Assembly: GCA_033557465.1 (NCBI GenBank)
Contig: CM066033.1
Coordinates: 907,954,808 to 908,018,807, forward strand
DNA: 64,000 nucleotides
Source of the DNA: Ichthyophis bannanicus
Taxonomy: Eukaryota > Chordata > Amphibia > Gymnophiona > Ichthyophiidae
Direction: 5' to 3'
A program made the position numbers and the translations under genes. The notes beneath the pieces are model-generated. The model did no database searches, was not told the DNA's origin, and saw only the letters and a program-made list of their open reading frames with translations. Shown here in pieces: positions 19,925 to 31,415 of the stretch (its first letter is position 1; each line of letters opens with the position of its first letter).

Positions 19925-20383
19925 GTTTTTTGTTTATAACTGGAAAACCTGGAAAACCCTAATAACCCTTCTCTCTCCCCGCATGGGGAAAATGGGATTT
20001 CTGGTTATAAATGAAAACTCCAGAAATTTGCCCTCCTGTTCCAGCACCTGATCATGTCATCAGGCTGCTGCTGTTTTGGCCTGATGATGTGACATGACCA
20101 GGCCACAGTCACTGTTGAAAGGTTCCCAAAAACAGAGGAAAAGTCAGAACATGTAGGATCTGACTGTGGCCCATGTGTGCACTGAGCAGCTCTGAGTCCC
20201 ATCTCCTCCAGCATCCCTCATGTCAGAGTCATCAGAGAAGGTGAAATGCACCAGAGCCTCTTAGTCTACCCATGGGCCAAAGAGAAGTCCATGCTCTCTT
20301 TGTTTTTCCTGTGCAGGCTCTGTCTCTATTGAAACCCACAACTGCTGGGCTGGGGTGTCGTGCTGCCTACCTGCTCATGGTAA
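19925..20383 (+). repeat. Dispersed repeat C, copy 1
   Basis: This aligns over its whole length, at about 70 percent, with the reverse complement of 25015-25475. Shared blocks include GGGATTTCTGGTTATAA, GCCTGATGATGT, GTGCTGAGCAGCTCT-like and AATGCACCAGAGCC. No coding capacity is seen. Confidence 0.6.
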
Positions 20384-20914
20384 GGCTGAACTGAGGGGGG
20401 GAGAAGCAGGACTGCCGGAGAAGGGGCCAAAAACTAAACAGAAAGGAGATGTTACACATTGGGGGAGGCTATAGGGGAATCAAAAGGCAGATGATTCTGT
20501 TGCTGGGACTTGAGCTTGGAGACGGGGGTGCTGTGCTATGCTCTTAATGGGGCTTGGAGACGGGGTGGCTGGTGCTGGAAAATTATGTTGTGGGTCATTG
20601 AATGAAATCCACCGGGAATTCACCTAAAAAGCCTTAGGGCTGGTTAGGTGATTGTGCTTAGTTATGCATGTTTTCAAAAACTATTTTAAGAAGTAAGAAG
20701 GTATTTCACTTTATCAAACAGGCATGTGCAGAAAAATGTGCGCTAACTATGCAGCATTTTATAAAATTACCCTGTATGTTTCCATATAGCTACTTTGTAC
20801 ACACATATACCCCAGGGCAATTTTATAAGAGCCCCCCTGAGCACATAAAATGCTGTACTACACACTCAAACCCCTTAAAATATTATCTCATTTATGTACT
20901 ACTGCACCTATTAG
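20384..20914. other. Unassigned sequence
   Basis: A short tandem duplication, CTTGGAGACGGGGG...TGCTG, occurs at 20515 and 20554. Otherwise I see nothing. Confidence 0.3.
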
Positions 20915-21610
20915 CTAAATGGCTGATTCTGAACTGGGCACATCCGGGCTGTCCGGACACCCAAAAACTGCATGGGCCCAATTTGTATCTGATTCTGCAA
21001 CCGTGGGAGCCATACGTTCCCGCATTTGTGGAATGATGGAACTTAGATGGTCCGGCATGCCCCCATTTCCTATGTGGGAGATGTCCATTGATGTGCCCGG
21101 CCAGCCAGTGCAGGGGCATCCTGTCGCCATGGCACTGGAATGTCCATCTGGAGCAACTAAGTGTCCAGCCACCGAGCAGCCCCTTCTCCTGCCGTTTGGC
21201 CCTTGGGGGGGTCCCCCAAGACTGGGATTGGACACCAGAATCACCCCCACGGCGGCATGCTGAGGAAGGGAGGGCTGCATCCCGCAATCTGCGGGGTGCC
21301 TGGTATTTATTCCACCTTCGGGGTGGTATAAGCCGGGCGTCCAATCACTTCCAGGGGACGTACAAAGGCCTGACTTGAATGGCCTCTCTATGTCCCAGTG
21401 CTAGGCCATGCCCCCACTCTGCCCCTGCACTACCCAGTGCCGCCCTCCCGTCTGCATCCAGTGCTCCCCGCACAATGGCCCTGTACGTTGTGGGGACAAG
21501 AGAACGGAATTAGGTGTAGGAACTGTGCACGGGTTGGACGTCCAACCTGGTCATCCAACACTGCTATTCGGAGCTCAGAATGACCCCCCAAGTGATTATG
21601 ATTTTGCTAT
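20915..21610. repeat. GC-rich segment, possible non-autonomous element
   Basis: It is GC-rich between AT-rich neighbours, with overlapping open frames on both strands and no recognisable protein. The outer 30-40 bases (around GATTCTGAAC at 20922 and GCTCAGAATGACC at 21573) are roughly inverted. It may be a DNA-transposon derivative. Confidence 0.3.
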
Positions 21611-21789
21611 TAAGGAAGAAATAAAGATCAGTAATACATCTATCTGATTAATAGCTTTTCTTTGATAGGATGTGAAGTGTAATGATGTACTTTAATTTGT
21701 GACCGCAGGCTCCAATAGCATTGCTGCTTAATCGTGTTCATATTATATTATTGCCTGGATTTTTATTTTTGTAAGATGCCTTTTCAAGT

Positions 21790-22490
21790 ATGGTTCATTT
21801 TCCATAGTCTAACATATTTAGATAACATGTTTTAAGATTTTAAATTAAATATAAATATTTCTTCTTTAATGCAACATTTTATATGAGAAGCACACTCTAG
21901 TACTTTTGCAGTTGGCGCTTACACGTTTTTCAAAAACGTTTTCACTATCCAGTCCTGGAGCTGCATTTTTAATGTTTCACATATTTATTTGGACAACATG
22001 TTTTAATGTTTTAAATCAAACATACACATTTTCTTTTTAATGCAACATTTTATATGGGAAGTACATTTTAGTACAATTAAACTCAAACAGTTAGTGGTTT
22101 AATGGCGCACACGCGCTTTTGATGAAATTTTCCTTATTATCTAGTCTCGAAGTTCATTGTTAAACTACATGCATATTTTCCCCAGTGTGAGGATTCTTTT
22201 TGATTCAGAGCCGCATATTTTAAAGTTTTTCTTATATTTTACAATGATTTATTTAAACTTTCGTCGGTAGTGGCTTTATGGCGCTTGCACAAGTCTTTGT
22301 GCTTTTCTTGGCACATTCCTGACATATCTCTTTCATTATTCAGTCCCGGAGTTAATTGTCTAACCGAGTGCATATTTACCCTAGTGAGCGGTTTCTCACT
22401 GATTTAGAACCAAATATTTTAATGTTAAAGATATATTTTACAATGATTTAGACACACACATACATTGTTTTAGAGCTCCTTTTTTATTCA
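21790..22490 (+). repeat. Degenerate tandem array, about 170-200 bp unit
   Basis: At least three and a half units can be lined up. Each has a CATATTTA-AACATGTTTTAA-like block, then TTTAATGCAACATTTTATATG or TATATTTTACAATGATTTA. Next comes a GTGGTTTAATGGCGC-like block and ATCCAGTCCTGGAGCT-like sequence (21946, 22132 and 22333). Confidence 0.6.
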
Positions 22491-23060
22491 CTTTCATGAC
22501 AATCAATATCAGATACATGTAAAGCTTTTAATTTTTTGTTGCTGGTCCCATGGCTATCTTCCCCTAATACAGTTTTTATGAAGTACTCTTATAATTTGTT
22601 TATTTATGTTTCAGTGGTCCATATCTTCATTCATATGAAACATTTCTCTGAAGGTACTTACATGGTTTTATTTTTATCTTTTATTTCTATTTGACTTATC
22701 TATTTATTTATTTGTTATTTTATATTGTACTGTTAAGATCTGTATCCCTCTCCATTGTGAGGTTTCTGTAATGATTGTCTGATTATGCATGGTTTTATGA
22801 TACATATATTAGCTATACTTTGTTCCAATCGGTCAATTTTATTACATTATTACTGGTTCTAATGTATCCTCCTCAATGGCGTCACCTAGAGCCCAATAAC
22901 ACCCACTGATACCAGTCCCAGATAAATCTACGGTATATCAACAACTCACCAAGTTTGATATTCATTCCTATAGTGGTCTGGTGTTTTCCTATGAAACCTC
23001 TGTGTATATGATTCCATGTAGTATGTTTTATAAATAGTTACCCCGGTTATCCAAGTTATT
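22491..23060. other. AT-rich unassigned sequence
   Basis: It has no coding capacity. It may belong to the same Penelope-like region as the array before it and the hammerhead-like motif at 23500. Confidence 0.3.
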
Positions 23061-23182
23061 TATGCCCTGTTACCTGTAAACTCATACGTGTTAAATGTAT
23101 TGAGCATTTTGTTCCATGTGAACCGCGCTGATGATGAATAGTGCGGTATATAAGAGACTGTAAATAAATAAATAAATAAATC
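23061..23182 (+). mobile_element. L2-type LINE 3' end
   Basis: GAACCGCGCTGATGATGAAT, then GTGCGGTATATAAGAGACTG and a TAAATAAATAAA tail, matches the 3' end of the LINE ending at 38222. It is severely 5'-truncated. Confidence 0.65.
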
Positions 23183-23199
23183 TTCTTCCACATGGCTTT

Positions 23200-23600
23200 T
23201 TATGTTATTATTCATAGAGTATGTTGTTTCTTACATATTTATTTGTTTATGATTCTAGTTTTAAAATATTTCAATATATTTTTATGATATTTTATCCATT
23301 ATTTGTGATACTAGTTAACACAATGCTGTTTTTATATTTTCATTTACTTTGCTCATTTATTTGCGCTTGTGTTCTTAATGTCATAATATCTTCTTGTTTT
23401 TGATGTTTTTACATTTTTATGTTTACGATTGCTTATTGTTTATTAATTTGGTTTTATTTGGTTTTATTTTGAGGTTTGCCCTTTCACATGTTACCCCCCC
23501 TGAGGAAGGCCGTTGGCCGAAACGCGTAGGGGTCATCGAATAAAGTGGTTTTTATTTGAATCACTGCCAGTCCTTGTATCTGTTCCCTTGTTCCCACTTT
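23200..23600 (+). mobile_element. Penelope-like terminal repeat with hammerhead
   Basis: T-rich sequence leads to the hammerhead-like block at 23500 and an AATAAAG tract. This block wording, with a GAAACGCG core, is typical of the terminal repeats of Penelope-like elements. No reverse transcriptase is adjacent. Confidence 0.45.
23500..23534 (+). ncRNA. Hammerhead-ribozyme-like motif, best preserved core
   Basis: CTGAGGA (23500-23506) fits the CUGANGA box. GGCC (23508-23511) and GGCC (23515-23518) pair as stem II around a GTT loop. GAAAC (23519-23523) is intact. ACGC can pair with GGGT as stem III with one mismatch, and GTC (23532-23534) follows as the cleavage triplet. Confidence 0.55.
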
Positions 23601-23949
23601 AATTTGTGCATGTCACTATAGCTAGGGATTGTTTGGAATTTTAGAGGTTTATTTTTGAATCAATTAGGTGCCTTTCCGGCATCAGAAAATTAAGAGTCTA
23701 TTGTTTTATTTTTGTTGTAAAAAAAAAAAATTATAGCTTTTTACGTCAATTCCCAGTGGATCCCATTCAGTATCAGCCACCCCATCTCCAAGGTCAAGCG
23801 ACAGCTTCAGCCCAGCAGCCCCTTCTCTAACCCCAAGTTCCAACAACAAAATCATCTGCCCTCTGTATTTCTATCTCCTCCCTCCTCCCCCGGCCGATGT
23901 ACAGCATCTGCCCTCTATGTTCCTATCTCTTCTCACCCCCATGTGCAGC

Positions 23950-25014
23950 ATCAGCATCTCCCTTCTGTTCCTTTTTTGGCTTCTCCCCCTCCTTCAGCTT
24001 TATTATACTCAATCACACAAATCCTTCTCAACCTGATCTCTCTCCTCTCAATACCTGTCTCTCCCAATTGGCTAACTACTAACTGTCTTCACCTCAACTT
24101 ATCGAAAATATCAGCCATATTGTTTACTCATGGTAGCGCGTGCCCCTCAATAGCCCTGGTTCTTTCCCATTCCCCTATTCCTCTAGTATCCGCCCTTCGC
24201 TACCTCGGTGTAATCCTCAACTCCGACCTTTCATGCCACAACCGCATTTCTCAGTTAACTAAGAGACCTTTTATTATCTCTGTCATATTCGTGCCATCCG
24301 TCTGTTCCTCACACCCCAAGCACTAACTACTCTCCTTCTGTCGTTAGTCATGTCCCGTCTAGATTTCTGTAACCTTGCACTTGCTGGTGTTCCCCAGTCT
24401 CAGCTGCGCAGACCTCAACTAATCCAAAATACAGCAGCCAGGCTCATTACGCACACTACACGCCGAGATCACGTCACCCCTCTCCTCCGTCAGCTTCATT
24501 GACTCCCTGTGGAATAATGCATCTGTCACAAAATTCTCACACTAGTTCACCAAGCTATTTATACTCATGCCCCGCAATATCTGGTGGAGCTTCTTCAGTT
24601 CCACACTCCCACTTGCAGTCTTCACTCAGTACATATCAACCGCCTCCACCTCCCATCTCCTTCTTGTGCCCACCTTCAATCCACATGCCATCAGCTTTCT
24701 TCTTTCTAGGCCCTAGGCCCATCCCTATGCAACTCCCTCCCCACTGCCCTCTGACTGAAACAGACTTATTCCTGATTTAAGTCTCTCCTAAAAACCCATC
24801 TCTTTTCCTCTGCTTTTGATCTCCCATCCGCTATCTCCTGACCTTATTTTTGTTGTCTGACTCTCCTGTCTTGAATGATTGAGTTCTCTCCCTTTCCTGT
24901 CTCGTATTGTAGTTCTTTGCCTTTTTCTTTTCTGGCCTCGGCCATACTTATTTATTTAAGAATTGTACATCGCCCTGATGTCATGAAGGAGCGGCATATC
25001 AAGTTACTTAATAA
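23950..25014 (+). mobile_element. L2-clade LINE, 3' third, decayed
   Basis: Reading across frames gives YLGVILNSDLS, MSRLDFCNLALAGVPQSQL, LIQNTAARLI, RRDHVTPLLRQLH and a final FKSLLKTHLF-type block. This is the thumb and C-terminal order of L2 reverse transcriptases. It ends in CATCGCCCTGATGTCATGAA and a TTAATAAACAT tail near 25014. The frames are broken repeatedly. Confidence 0.75.
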
Positions 25015-25475
25015 ACATACCATGAGTAATCAGACAGCGCGACACACCCAGTCCAGCAGCTGTGAGCTACAACAGAGACAGAATCAGCACAGAAAATGCA
25101 AGGAGAGCATGGGGCCTGTTTGTGCCCCATGCATGCAGAGTGGCTCTGGTGCATTCCAACCCCTCTGATGTCCTTGATGTCAGAGGGGAGGGGACGCATT
25201 AGAGCTGCTCAGCACACTCATGGGGTGTACGTAGTCCTCATGCTTTCCTTATTTTTCCTGTGCTGGCTCTGCTTCTGCTGTCAGGGACCCTACAATGGCA
25301 GTTGTGATCCACCCCAATGACATCATCAGGCTGCAACTGCAGCAGCCCAGTGATGTCATTGATTGCCAGCAGAGGATAGCAGTTTTTAGGGTTTTTCGGT
25401 TATAACCAGAAATCCCAATTTCTCCATTGTGGGAGGTAGACAGGAGTTTATCAGGGTTTCCCACTTATGACTAAA
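25015..25475 (-). repeat. Dispersed repeat C, copy 2
   Basis: This is the minus-strand counterpart of 19925-20383. Alignment extends from a CTCATGGTA end to the GGGAAACCCTGATAA end, with repeated CATCA blocks about the middle. Confidence 0.6.
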
Positions 25476-25488
25476 TCTGAAGAATTAA

Positions 25489-25657
25489 CCCAGTCCTCTG
25501 GGTCCCTCAGGCCAGTCAGGTTTTCAGGATATCCACAATGAATATGCATGAGATAGATCTGCATGCACTGCTTCCATTGTGTGCAGATCTATATCATGCA
25601 TATTCATTGTGGATACCCTGAAAACGTGACTGGCCTGGGGGTCCCAGAGGACTAGGA
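25489..25657. mobile_element. Palindromic MITE, copy 1
   Basis: The arms pair almost perfectly from CAGTCCTCTGGG (25491) to CCCAGAGGACTAGG (25644-25657), with the centre near 25573. Inner blocks AATGAATATGCATGAGATAG and CATGCATATTCATT recur in 48878-49060, which has different outer arms. Confidence 0.75.
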
Positions 25658-26670
25658 TGAGAATCACTGCTATAGTATATCTCTCAAATATACTGCCCTA
25701 GTTAGGGTGTGTCTCTTTGACATGATATGCACTGGCAAGCTTAAAAAAAGCAGAAATAGCCAACATGCATTTGTTTGGCTACACATAAACCTTTCAGTTT
25801 TACATGCAGAATTAACTTCAAATCTGATGCAACTCACCTGAGACCCCATTTTACATTATCCCTCTTTCCCTTCCTTCCATGTTCACTTTCTCCATCCTTT
25901 CCTCACCCTTTTCACTCTGTCCTTATTCAAGCAGTTCTTCCCTCGTTTCCTAAATCCCTCCTTACGTCTCTCCTCTGTTGTTTCCATACTGTTAAGATCA
26001 GTGATAACAGTCTGGTATGTCATGCCAAGTTCATGGAACAGCTGCCACAATGAAACCATCAGGTTGAGGAAAAGGTGTGATCATGGTGTCCATAACTATA
26101 ATACACACAGATAAATTCTGAGGAAAACATCCTGTCTGAGAACTGATGTAGAATAAGGACTGGCCCTCATAAAGCTCTATCACAAAAATGTTCTATGTGC
26201 CTTTTCTTAGAATGCAAAACAAATGCAAGATGTTTCTGCCCATCAATCAAACACATGGTGTAGCAGACATCACTGACAGCACAATTAGTAGAAAAATGAC
26301 AGTTAAATAACAGACTCCCACAGCTTCAGCTTCCACATATTTTTTTCATTTTTTTCAAAGTGTGAGCTCCATTTTTGTAGCAGAATATATCCTAAGACTT
26401 TCCACTTCCTTTCCATTAAATGACCTTGTCTTTGACTTGGGAGTTGACAGTAGTCATTTGATAGTAAAGCTTAGACAAGATATTTTGCCCAGATTCACAT
26501 CAATATGAAATTCTGACAACATGGAGTTTAAAAAAGAAAATCAGAACAGTGACAACTTGAAGTCTTCCAGACGTGTCATGAGCTTCTTTTTATATATAGT
26601 GGAGTCCCCCCTCCACTCTGAATTTGAGGGGAGGGGGAGGAGAGGAGGATACCATTAACTGTAGTGCACT
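25658..26670. other. Unassigned sequence
   Basis: No repeat family or coding frame is recognised. A purine-rich GAGGGGAGGGGGAGGAGAGG stretch lies near 26625. Confidence 0.3.
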
Positions 26671-26674
26671 GTAG

Positions 26675-26935
26675 GGGGGGAGGGCTGGACTAGTGATTGG
26701 GGTATGTTGCCTCCAGCCAAAGGGCAAGGGGTTTGAATCCTGCTAGAGGGCAGCAACCTTGGGCTGGAAGGACTGGGGTTTCTAGACCTATACATGCTCC
26801 TTGGACAAGCCATTTAACCCTGTGTTGCCTCAGGTAGATTATGAGCCCTTCCAGGAAAAGGGATAGTACCTGAATGTATAGCACTTTGACTCAGAAAAGC
26901 GGTACATAAGCATAGCTAAATAAATAAATAAATTG
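26675..26935 (+). mobile_element. tRNA-derived SINE, MIR/CORE-like
   Basis: A decayed A box, GGACTAGTGATTGGGG, is followed by a B box, GGGTTTGAATCCTGC. The body (AGAGGGCAGCAACCTTGGGC and CAAGCCATTTAACCC) matches the SINE at 5339. The tail has TAGCACTTTGACTCAGAAAA, then GCGG and TAAATAAATAAAT. Target duplications are not clear. Confidence 0.8.
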
Positions 26936-27418
26936 GAATATGAAAAGAAGATGAAATGCAGACATTGTCCTACAGTACACTTTGAGCTGTCAGCCTTCAG
27001 AGACTATACAGGATACCTCAAAGCCCAAATTTCACTCTCCTCCCAACTTGGAGGAAGATGGCTTGGACAAGAGGGAAATATCATTGTCCTACAATTGCTC
27101 TTCCCTTCCACAACAAAAGGAAGTGGAGTGTTTTCTGATGGAGCTCAGACATGTTATGTTGGCCTTGTGGATACCAATGAACATCTATAAACTAATTACA
27201 GCAAAGAACATTACAGAACTCATAACCATCATACCAGAAGCCATCTGTACCATGGTGTGGTGAAACATGTCCCCCAGGACCCTGACAAAGCAGCACATAT
27301 GCACTGCATTGATGACCGCATGGGGCAGAGTACTCACAAGGACATTCATACAGATAGAGGCCTCTGCAGGTACAGGCACCATCCAAGGGGCTGCATGGCA
27401 AAAGAGAGGACCTGTCAC
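26936..27418. other. Unassigned sequence
   Basis: Open frames on both strands are short and resemble nothing I know. It may continue at 27847 beyond the MITE. Confidence 0.3.
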
Positions 27419-27846
27419 TAGGGCTGATGCAAGGATTGGAGGTGCCCTAGGGGGGCCCTCCATCCTGCTGCCCGTGCCCTGCCATGGCCTCCCCACCCCC
27501 ATTACTGCAGCTTCTGCCCCTCTCTGGGGCCTGTAGCAGTGGCAAAAGCCCCCAAACTGTGAAGCAGTGCTTACTAACACACGCAGGTGCTGCATTGCAG
27601 TTTCATCCTCTTCACAATGTGCCTTTCCCCCCTCCCCTCCCCCCAGTGCAGCTGAAGTGGCACATTGTGAAGAGGAGGAAACAACGTCACAACATCTGAG
27701 TTTGTTGGTAAACTCTGCATTGTGGTTTGTGGGCTATTGTCATTGTTGCAGGCCCTAGAGAAGGATGCCAGTGGTGGCAATGGGTGCCCTCAGAGGTCAG
27801 CACCCTAGGCAACTGCCTGGTTTGCCTAGTTGTAGCACCGGCCCTG
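27419..27846. mobile_element. hAT-like MITE with internal hairpin
   Basis: The ends read TAGGGCTGATGCAAGGA at left and, inverted at right, CAGGGCCGGTGCTAC. Both are close to the CAGGGCCGGTGCAAGG terminus common among hAT non-autonomous elements. AGGTGCCCTAG and CACCCTAGGCAACTGCC follow inside. A strong hairpin pairs TCCTCTTCACAATGTGCC (27605-27625) with 27657-27677. No 8-bp duplication survives. Confidence 0.6.
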
Positions 27847-30105
27847 CATAAGTGTTACTAGAGACAATGGACATGGAAATCAGAGACTACAATACCACTT
27901 GATACTCTTTGGACTAACACATTTTGGGGCATGTTTATTAAAGTGTGGAAGGGAGTGCAGAATTAATGTGCAGAATTTGCACGTTACTACCATGCTGGAG
28001 CCCAGCAGCCACAGTAAACACAAGGGATGTGGCCATGGTATGCTACTACTGCATCACTAGCATGGTAGCAGTGAACACATGGCCCAGCACATCCGCACAC
28101 AGTGTGCGGTCTCCACACTGCTGGAAAATTGAATACTGCAAATGTAATATTGTGGCTCAGCTACATCCTCCAATGGTCAGGGTGAGGGGTCATCAGCCCA
28201 CAGGTACTGTGCATGGCTGATGACAGCAGCATGGTCCCCCAAGTGCATGTAGTCAGTGCCACATTTTCCCCCCTAAATGCACAGGGGTTGGGGTCAGACA
28301 GCTCCTGTGCTGCCATACTGTAACTTAACCATGATGTGCATCACCTAATTTGCATGCCCCTCTCCCCACTGTACTCTTCTGGATCTAACTCTGCCTCTGA
28401 GGCAAGTACTGACTGCAACACAAAGCATAGATCTTATCTCCTGACACCTCCACAGCACACAATGTCAGCAGCCCTTTGAAATCTATCAAATCCGAATGCA
28501 GATGTGAACAGCAGTATGTCAGGACATCTTTTGTTGTGCCTATGGATATTTGCCCACTATCCCAGCAGAGTGACCACAGACCTGCAGGCCCTGGTACTGA
28601 GGTTGTCATGCTGGTGTGCTCCAACATCATGTCAGTTGGACCATGCATTACCTCCAAAATGATGGCCTAGGCATGCACCTTGGCATTCAGCTCCCATCTC
28701 CTATTGGCTCCCTATTGTTTCAATGTGTCAGCTTTGCTTCTGCCCTTCATATTTCCTAGTATTTGCTATGAACCTTGCATCTGAACTGTGCGGTTGGCAT
28801 GCAGGAGCACGGCGCGTGCAGCTAATGTCTGGTCAGAGGCACACTTCACATCTTGCACACGAGCAACACACCCGCCCCTGGTGCGTGCTAGATTCTTTTC
28901 TTTTTTTTTGAATGATGATTCCTTGGGGTGGGGGATTAATATCCCAACTGTTTAAGTGTGCTATTTGACATCTTGTAAAAATGAATAGGGGGTTCATTCT
29001 TTTCTTTGAATTGCTATATTTTGTAGGGCTTAATGCTACAAATATGTAACTGGACTGTTTGATATCTTTTGTGTAATTTAATAAAATACACAAATACTGC
29101 CAGTCCTGTTTAGAGTTCCATTGGTTTGACAGTATTCCTGGGAAGAAGGGAAGTAAATCCCAACCATTAATACCCTTTTTCCCCTGGTGGAGGCACCAGT
29201 GGTCAGGTATTGACGGACTGATGGAAGCTGCCCAAATGGAGCTCCTGCCGTGCCAATTTTGGACCCTGGGAAACCCCTGTAAGAGTGACTGGGTGTTACA
29301 CATGTATTTGCTTTTTGTATGTTTGTGCACTTAAATGTATATAGAAGGAGAAAGAGAAAGAACTTCCTTTTTTCTTCCAAATCCTGGGAAGAAGATATTT
29401 AGAAAGGGGGAGTAGTGGTTATGGCCTATAATGTTTGTAATGCATTTCATATAATGTAGTTAACCATGTGGCATAGTCTCTGAATGTGTGGTGTATAAAT
29501 GTAGATAAATAAAATAAACATCACAAATAGAGAATAATGAAGAAGACTAGGCAAGGAAAGTACTGGTATTAACCTTGCCTACAACTGACTTCTCCCTGTC
29601 CCAATCCAGAATTATGCTTATGAAAATGGGTTACATTGCTACTATTTCACTGCACTGTTTTAATTCTGCTGCTTCATGTAGGTGGAGAGGATTAATATGC
29701 AAGCGATGATGACTCTCCTGACACGAGTGGTAAATTGTATGAAATTATACAAGGCAGCACTTTAAATTACCACACTGCGATTATTTTCTGGTAAGTGTAT
29801 GTAATGTTCTCTATTACAGCTCACTTAGCAGTGACAAGATGGTGTGGGGCTCATCAGGCGAGAATAATGCCTCACTATTCAGGATTAATCAGCCGTGAAG
29901 AAGGAAAGGTGCTTGGGAATAAAAAATAAAGTAGTTCATAAAGCTGCTTTTACATTACCTCCTAGACTGAGTTGCTTTCTCTCATGAATGACATTGCTTT
30001 ATCCACTTTTTAATGTTCCGTACCCTAACTTCTACATTCTACCATCTACCACACAGTTGGTGTTTTATTGACAGGAAGTTGCGTGAAATGAACAAGCAGT
30101 CAGTT
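27847..30105. other. Largely unassigned sequence
   Basis: The first part (27920-28330) has GTGCAGAATT-type motifs like old MITE sequence. 29470-29520 ends in a TAAATAAAATAAA tail that may be a LINE remnant. Positions 29650-29960 look like non-repetitive, moderately AT-rich DNA with GGATTAATCAGCC and TTTAAATTACC sites. No exon is evident. Confidence 0.3.
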
Positions 30106-30152
30106 TCTCTCGCAGTATAAAAAACCTGTTAAATAAATGAATAAATACTCAG
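30106..30152 (+). mobile_element. SINE/LINE tail fragment
   Basis: CAGTATAAAAAACCTGTTAA and a following AATAAATGAATAAATA match the last 40 bases of the L2/SINE ends at 32950-32995. Confidence 0.5.
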
Positions 30153-30639
30153 TGTTTGCACCAGAGTCCTGCTAAATGGCTGCTGTAGGATATATCCAAT
30201 CTGTTCTTGAAGCTGTGTTCGCTGTTACAACTTAAATGCTGTCACACTGCTCCAGAGACACTCAAATGGCAACTTGTCCTAGGACACTCCTAAGAGTTTA
30301 TGTGCCTAAGGTGATGTAATGGAGGATGGACCATCACTGTTAGTAGGTACACCCATCCGGCCTCTTGGAGGGAACTATAAGAGACCCTGCTTAATTTGGA
30401 GTTGAGGAGCTGAGTTGTAGTGAATGCCACTGGTCTCTGTAGGGCTGGGGCTGCCCATGGGGCTAAGTTCTGTTGAGGGGAAGCAGGGGGAGCTGCCTCT
30501 CAGCATGGCCAACTAGGCCTTGAGGAAAGAGAGGAGGTCCCTTAGGCTCACTTGGTCAAACAGATGAAGAATGCAGATTGAAGGAGGATGTGGAATGCAA
30601 TACTTGTTATGAGCACCTACTGAAAACAAAGGCATGCAG

Positions 30640-30737
30640 AAGGGTGACCTGCATCGAGCAGCAGGTGCACCTGCTCTTGATGCCTTGCTGGACAGACTAG
30701 ATGGACCATACTGGTCTTTATCTGCCATCATATACTA
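30640..30737 (+). mobile_element. CR1-type LINE 3' end
   Basis: It includes GACAGACTAGATGGACCATA, then CTGGTCTTTATCTGCCATCA and ACTATGTTACTATG. This is the usual 3' end and terminal short repeat of a CR1-like family. No coding part remains. Confidence 0.6.
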
Positions 30738-30946
30738 TGTTACTATGAAAAGCAGCAGAGGTCTGAAGGGACTCAGCCAAGTGTTCCCGAAGAAGTTCAG
30801 TTGCAGAAGGATTTTTGTGTACCTCAGAGTAGTGACAAGTGTATCCACTTAATATTTTGGGAAGTTCAGCCTCTAGTATAAAGAACCGAACTCCAATGCA
30901 TCCTAAGCATGCAATAAGAAGAATTTTGAGTATTTTGATAGTTGGT

Positions 30947-30962
30947 GGGGGGGGGGGGGGGG
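30947..30962. repeat. G16 homopolymer
   Basis: An uninterrupted run of G abuts the start of GATATTCAGC repeat copy 2. Confidence 0.9.
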
Positions 30963-31415
30963 AGGAATATTCAAAACAGTTAATCCTGTTAGTAGACCTG
31001 CTAACCAGCTAAAATGTGCCGAGCCCCCAATTCAGTAGCACTAATCGGTTAGTGCTGCTCAATGTCCCTACAGATTGTGTAAAAAACACCCAGTAAAAAC
31101 TGGGGTGGTCTATGGGCGGATCAGGGGTGGTGCCAATCACTATCCATTTAGCGGCGATATTCAGCTACTAACCTACAGTATAACTTAACTGGTTATAGTT
31201 AGGCGATCTGAGTAGCTGCCGTAACTTTGACCGGTTTTCTCTATCCAGGCTGAATATCACTGCTACTAGATAATGACATCACCGTTAGGCAAACCCAGGT
31301 GTTCAGCACCAGATGCCAGATAAGTTCCCACGCCGACTATTTGGGTTTAATTATAGTGGCAGCAGCTAGGCACTTTAAACAGTCTAGCCGCTGCTGCTGA
31401 AAATCCCCCCATAGT
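30961..31415. repeat. GATATTCAGC dispersed repeat, copy 2
   Basis: It begins with GGAATATTCAAAACAGTTAA and contains GCGGCGATATTCAGC (31151) and GCTGAATATCACTGC (31249) as inverted blocks. It ends CTGCTGAAAATCCCCCC. Arrangement and content match the copy at 40921. Confidence 0.6.

Noticed and set aside
20892..21344. 150-residue minus-strand protein
   Set aside because: Overlapping open frames occur on both strands of a GC-rich repeat-like segment, and none shows a domain. GC content alone explains them.
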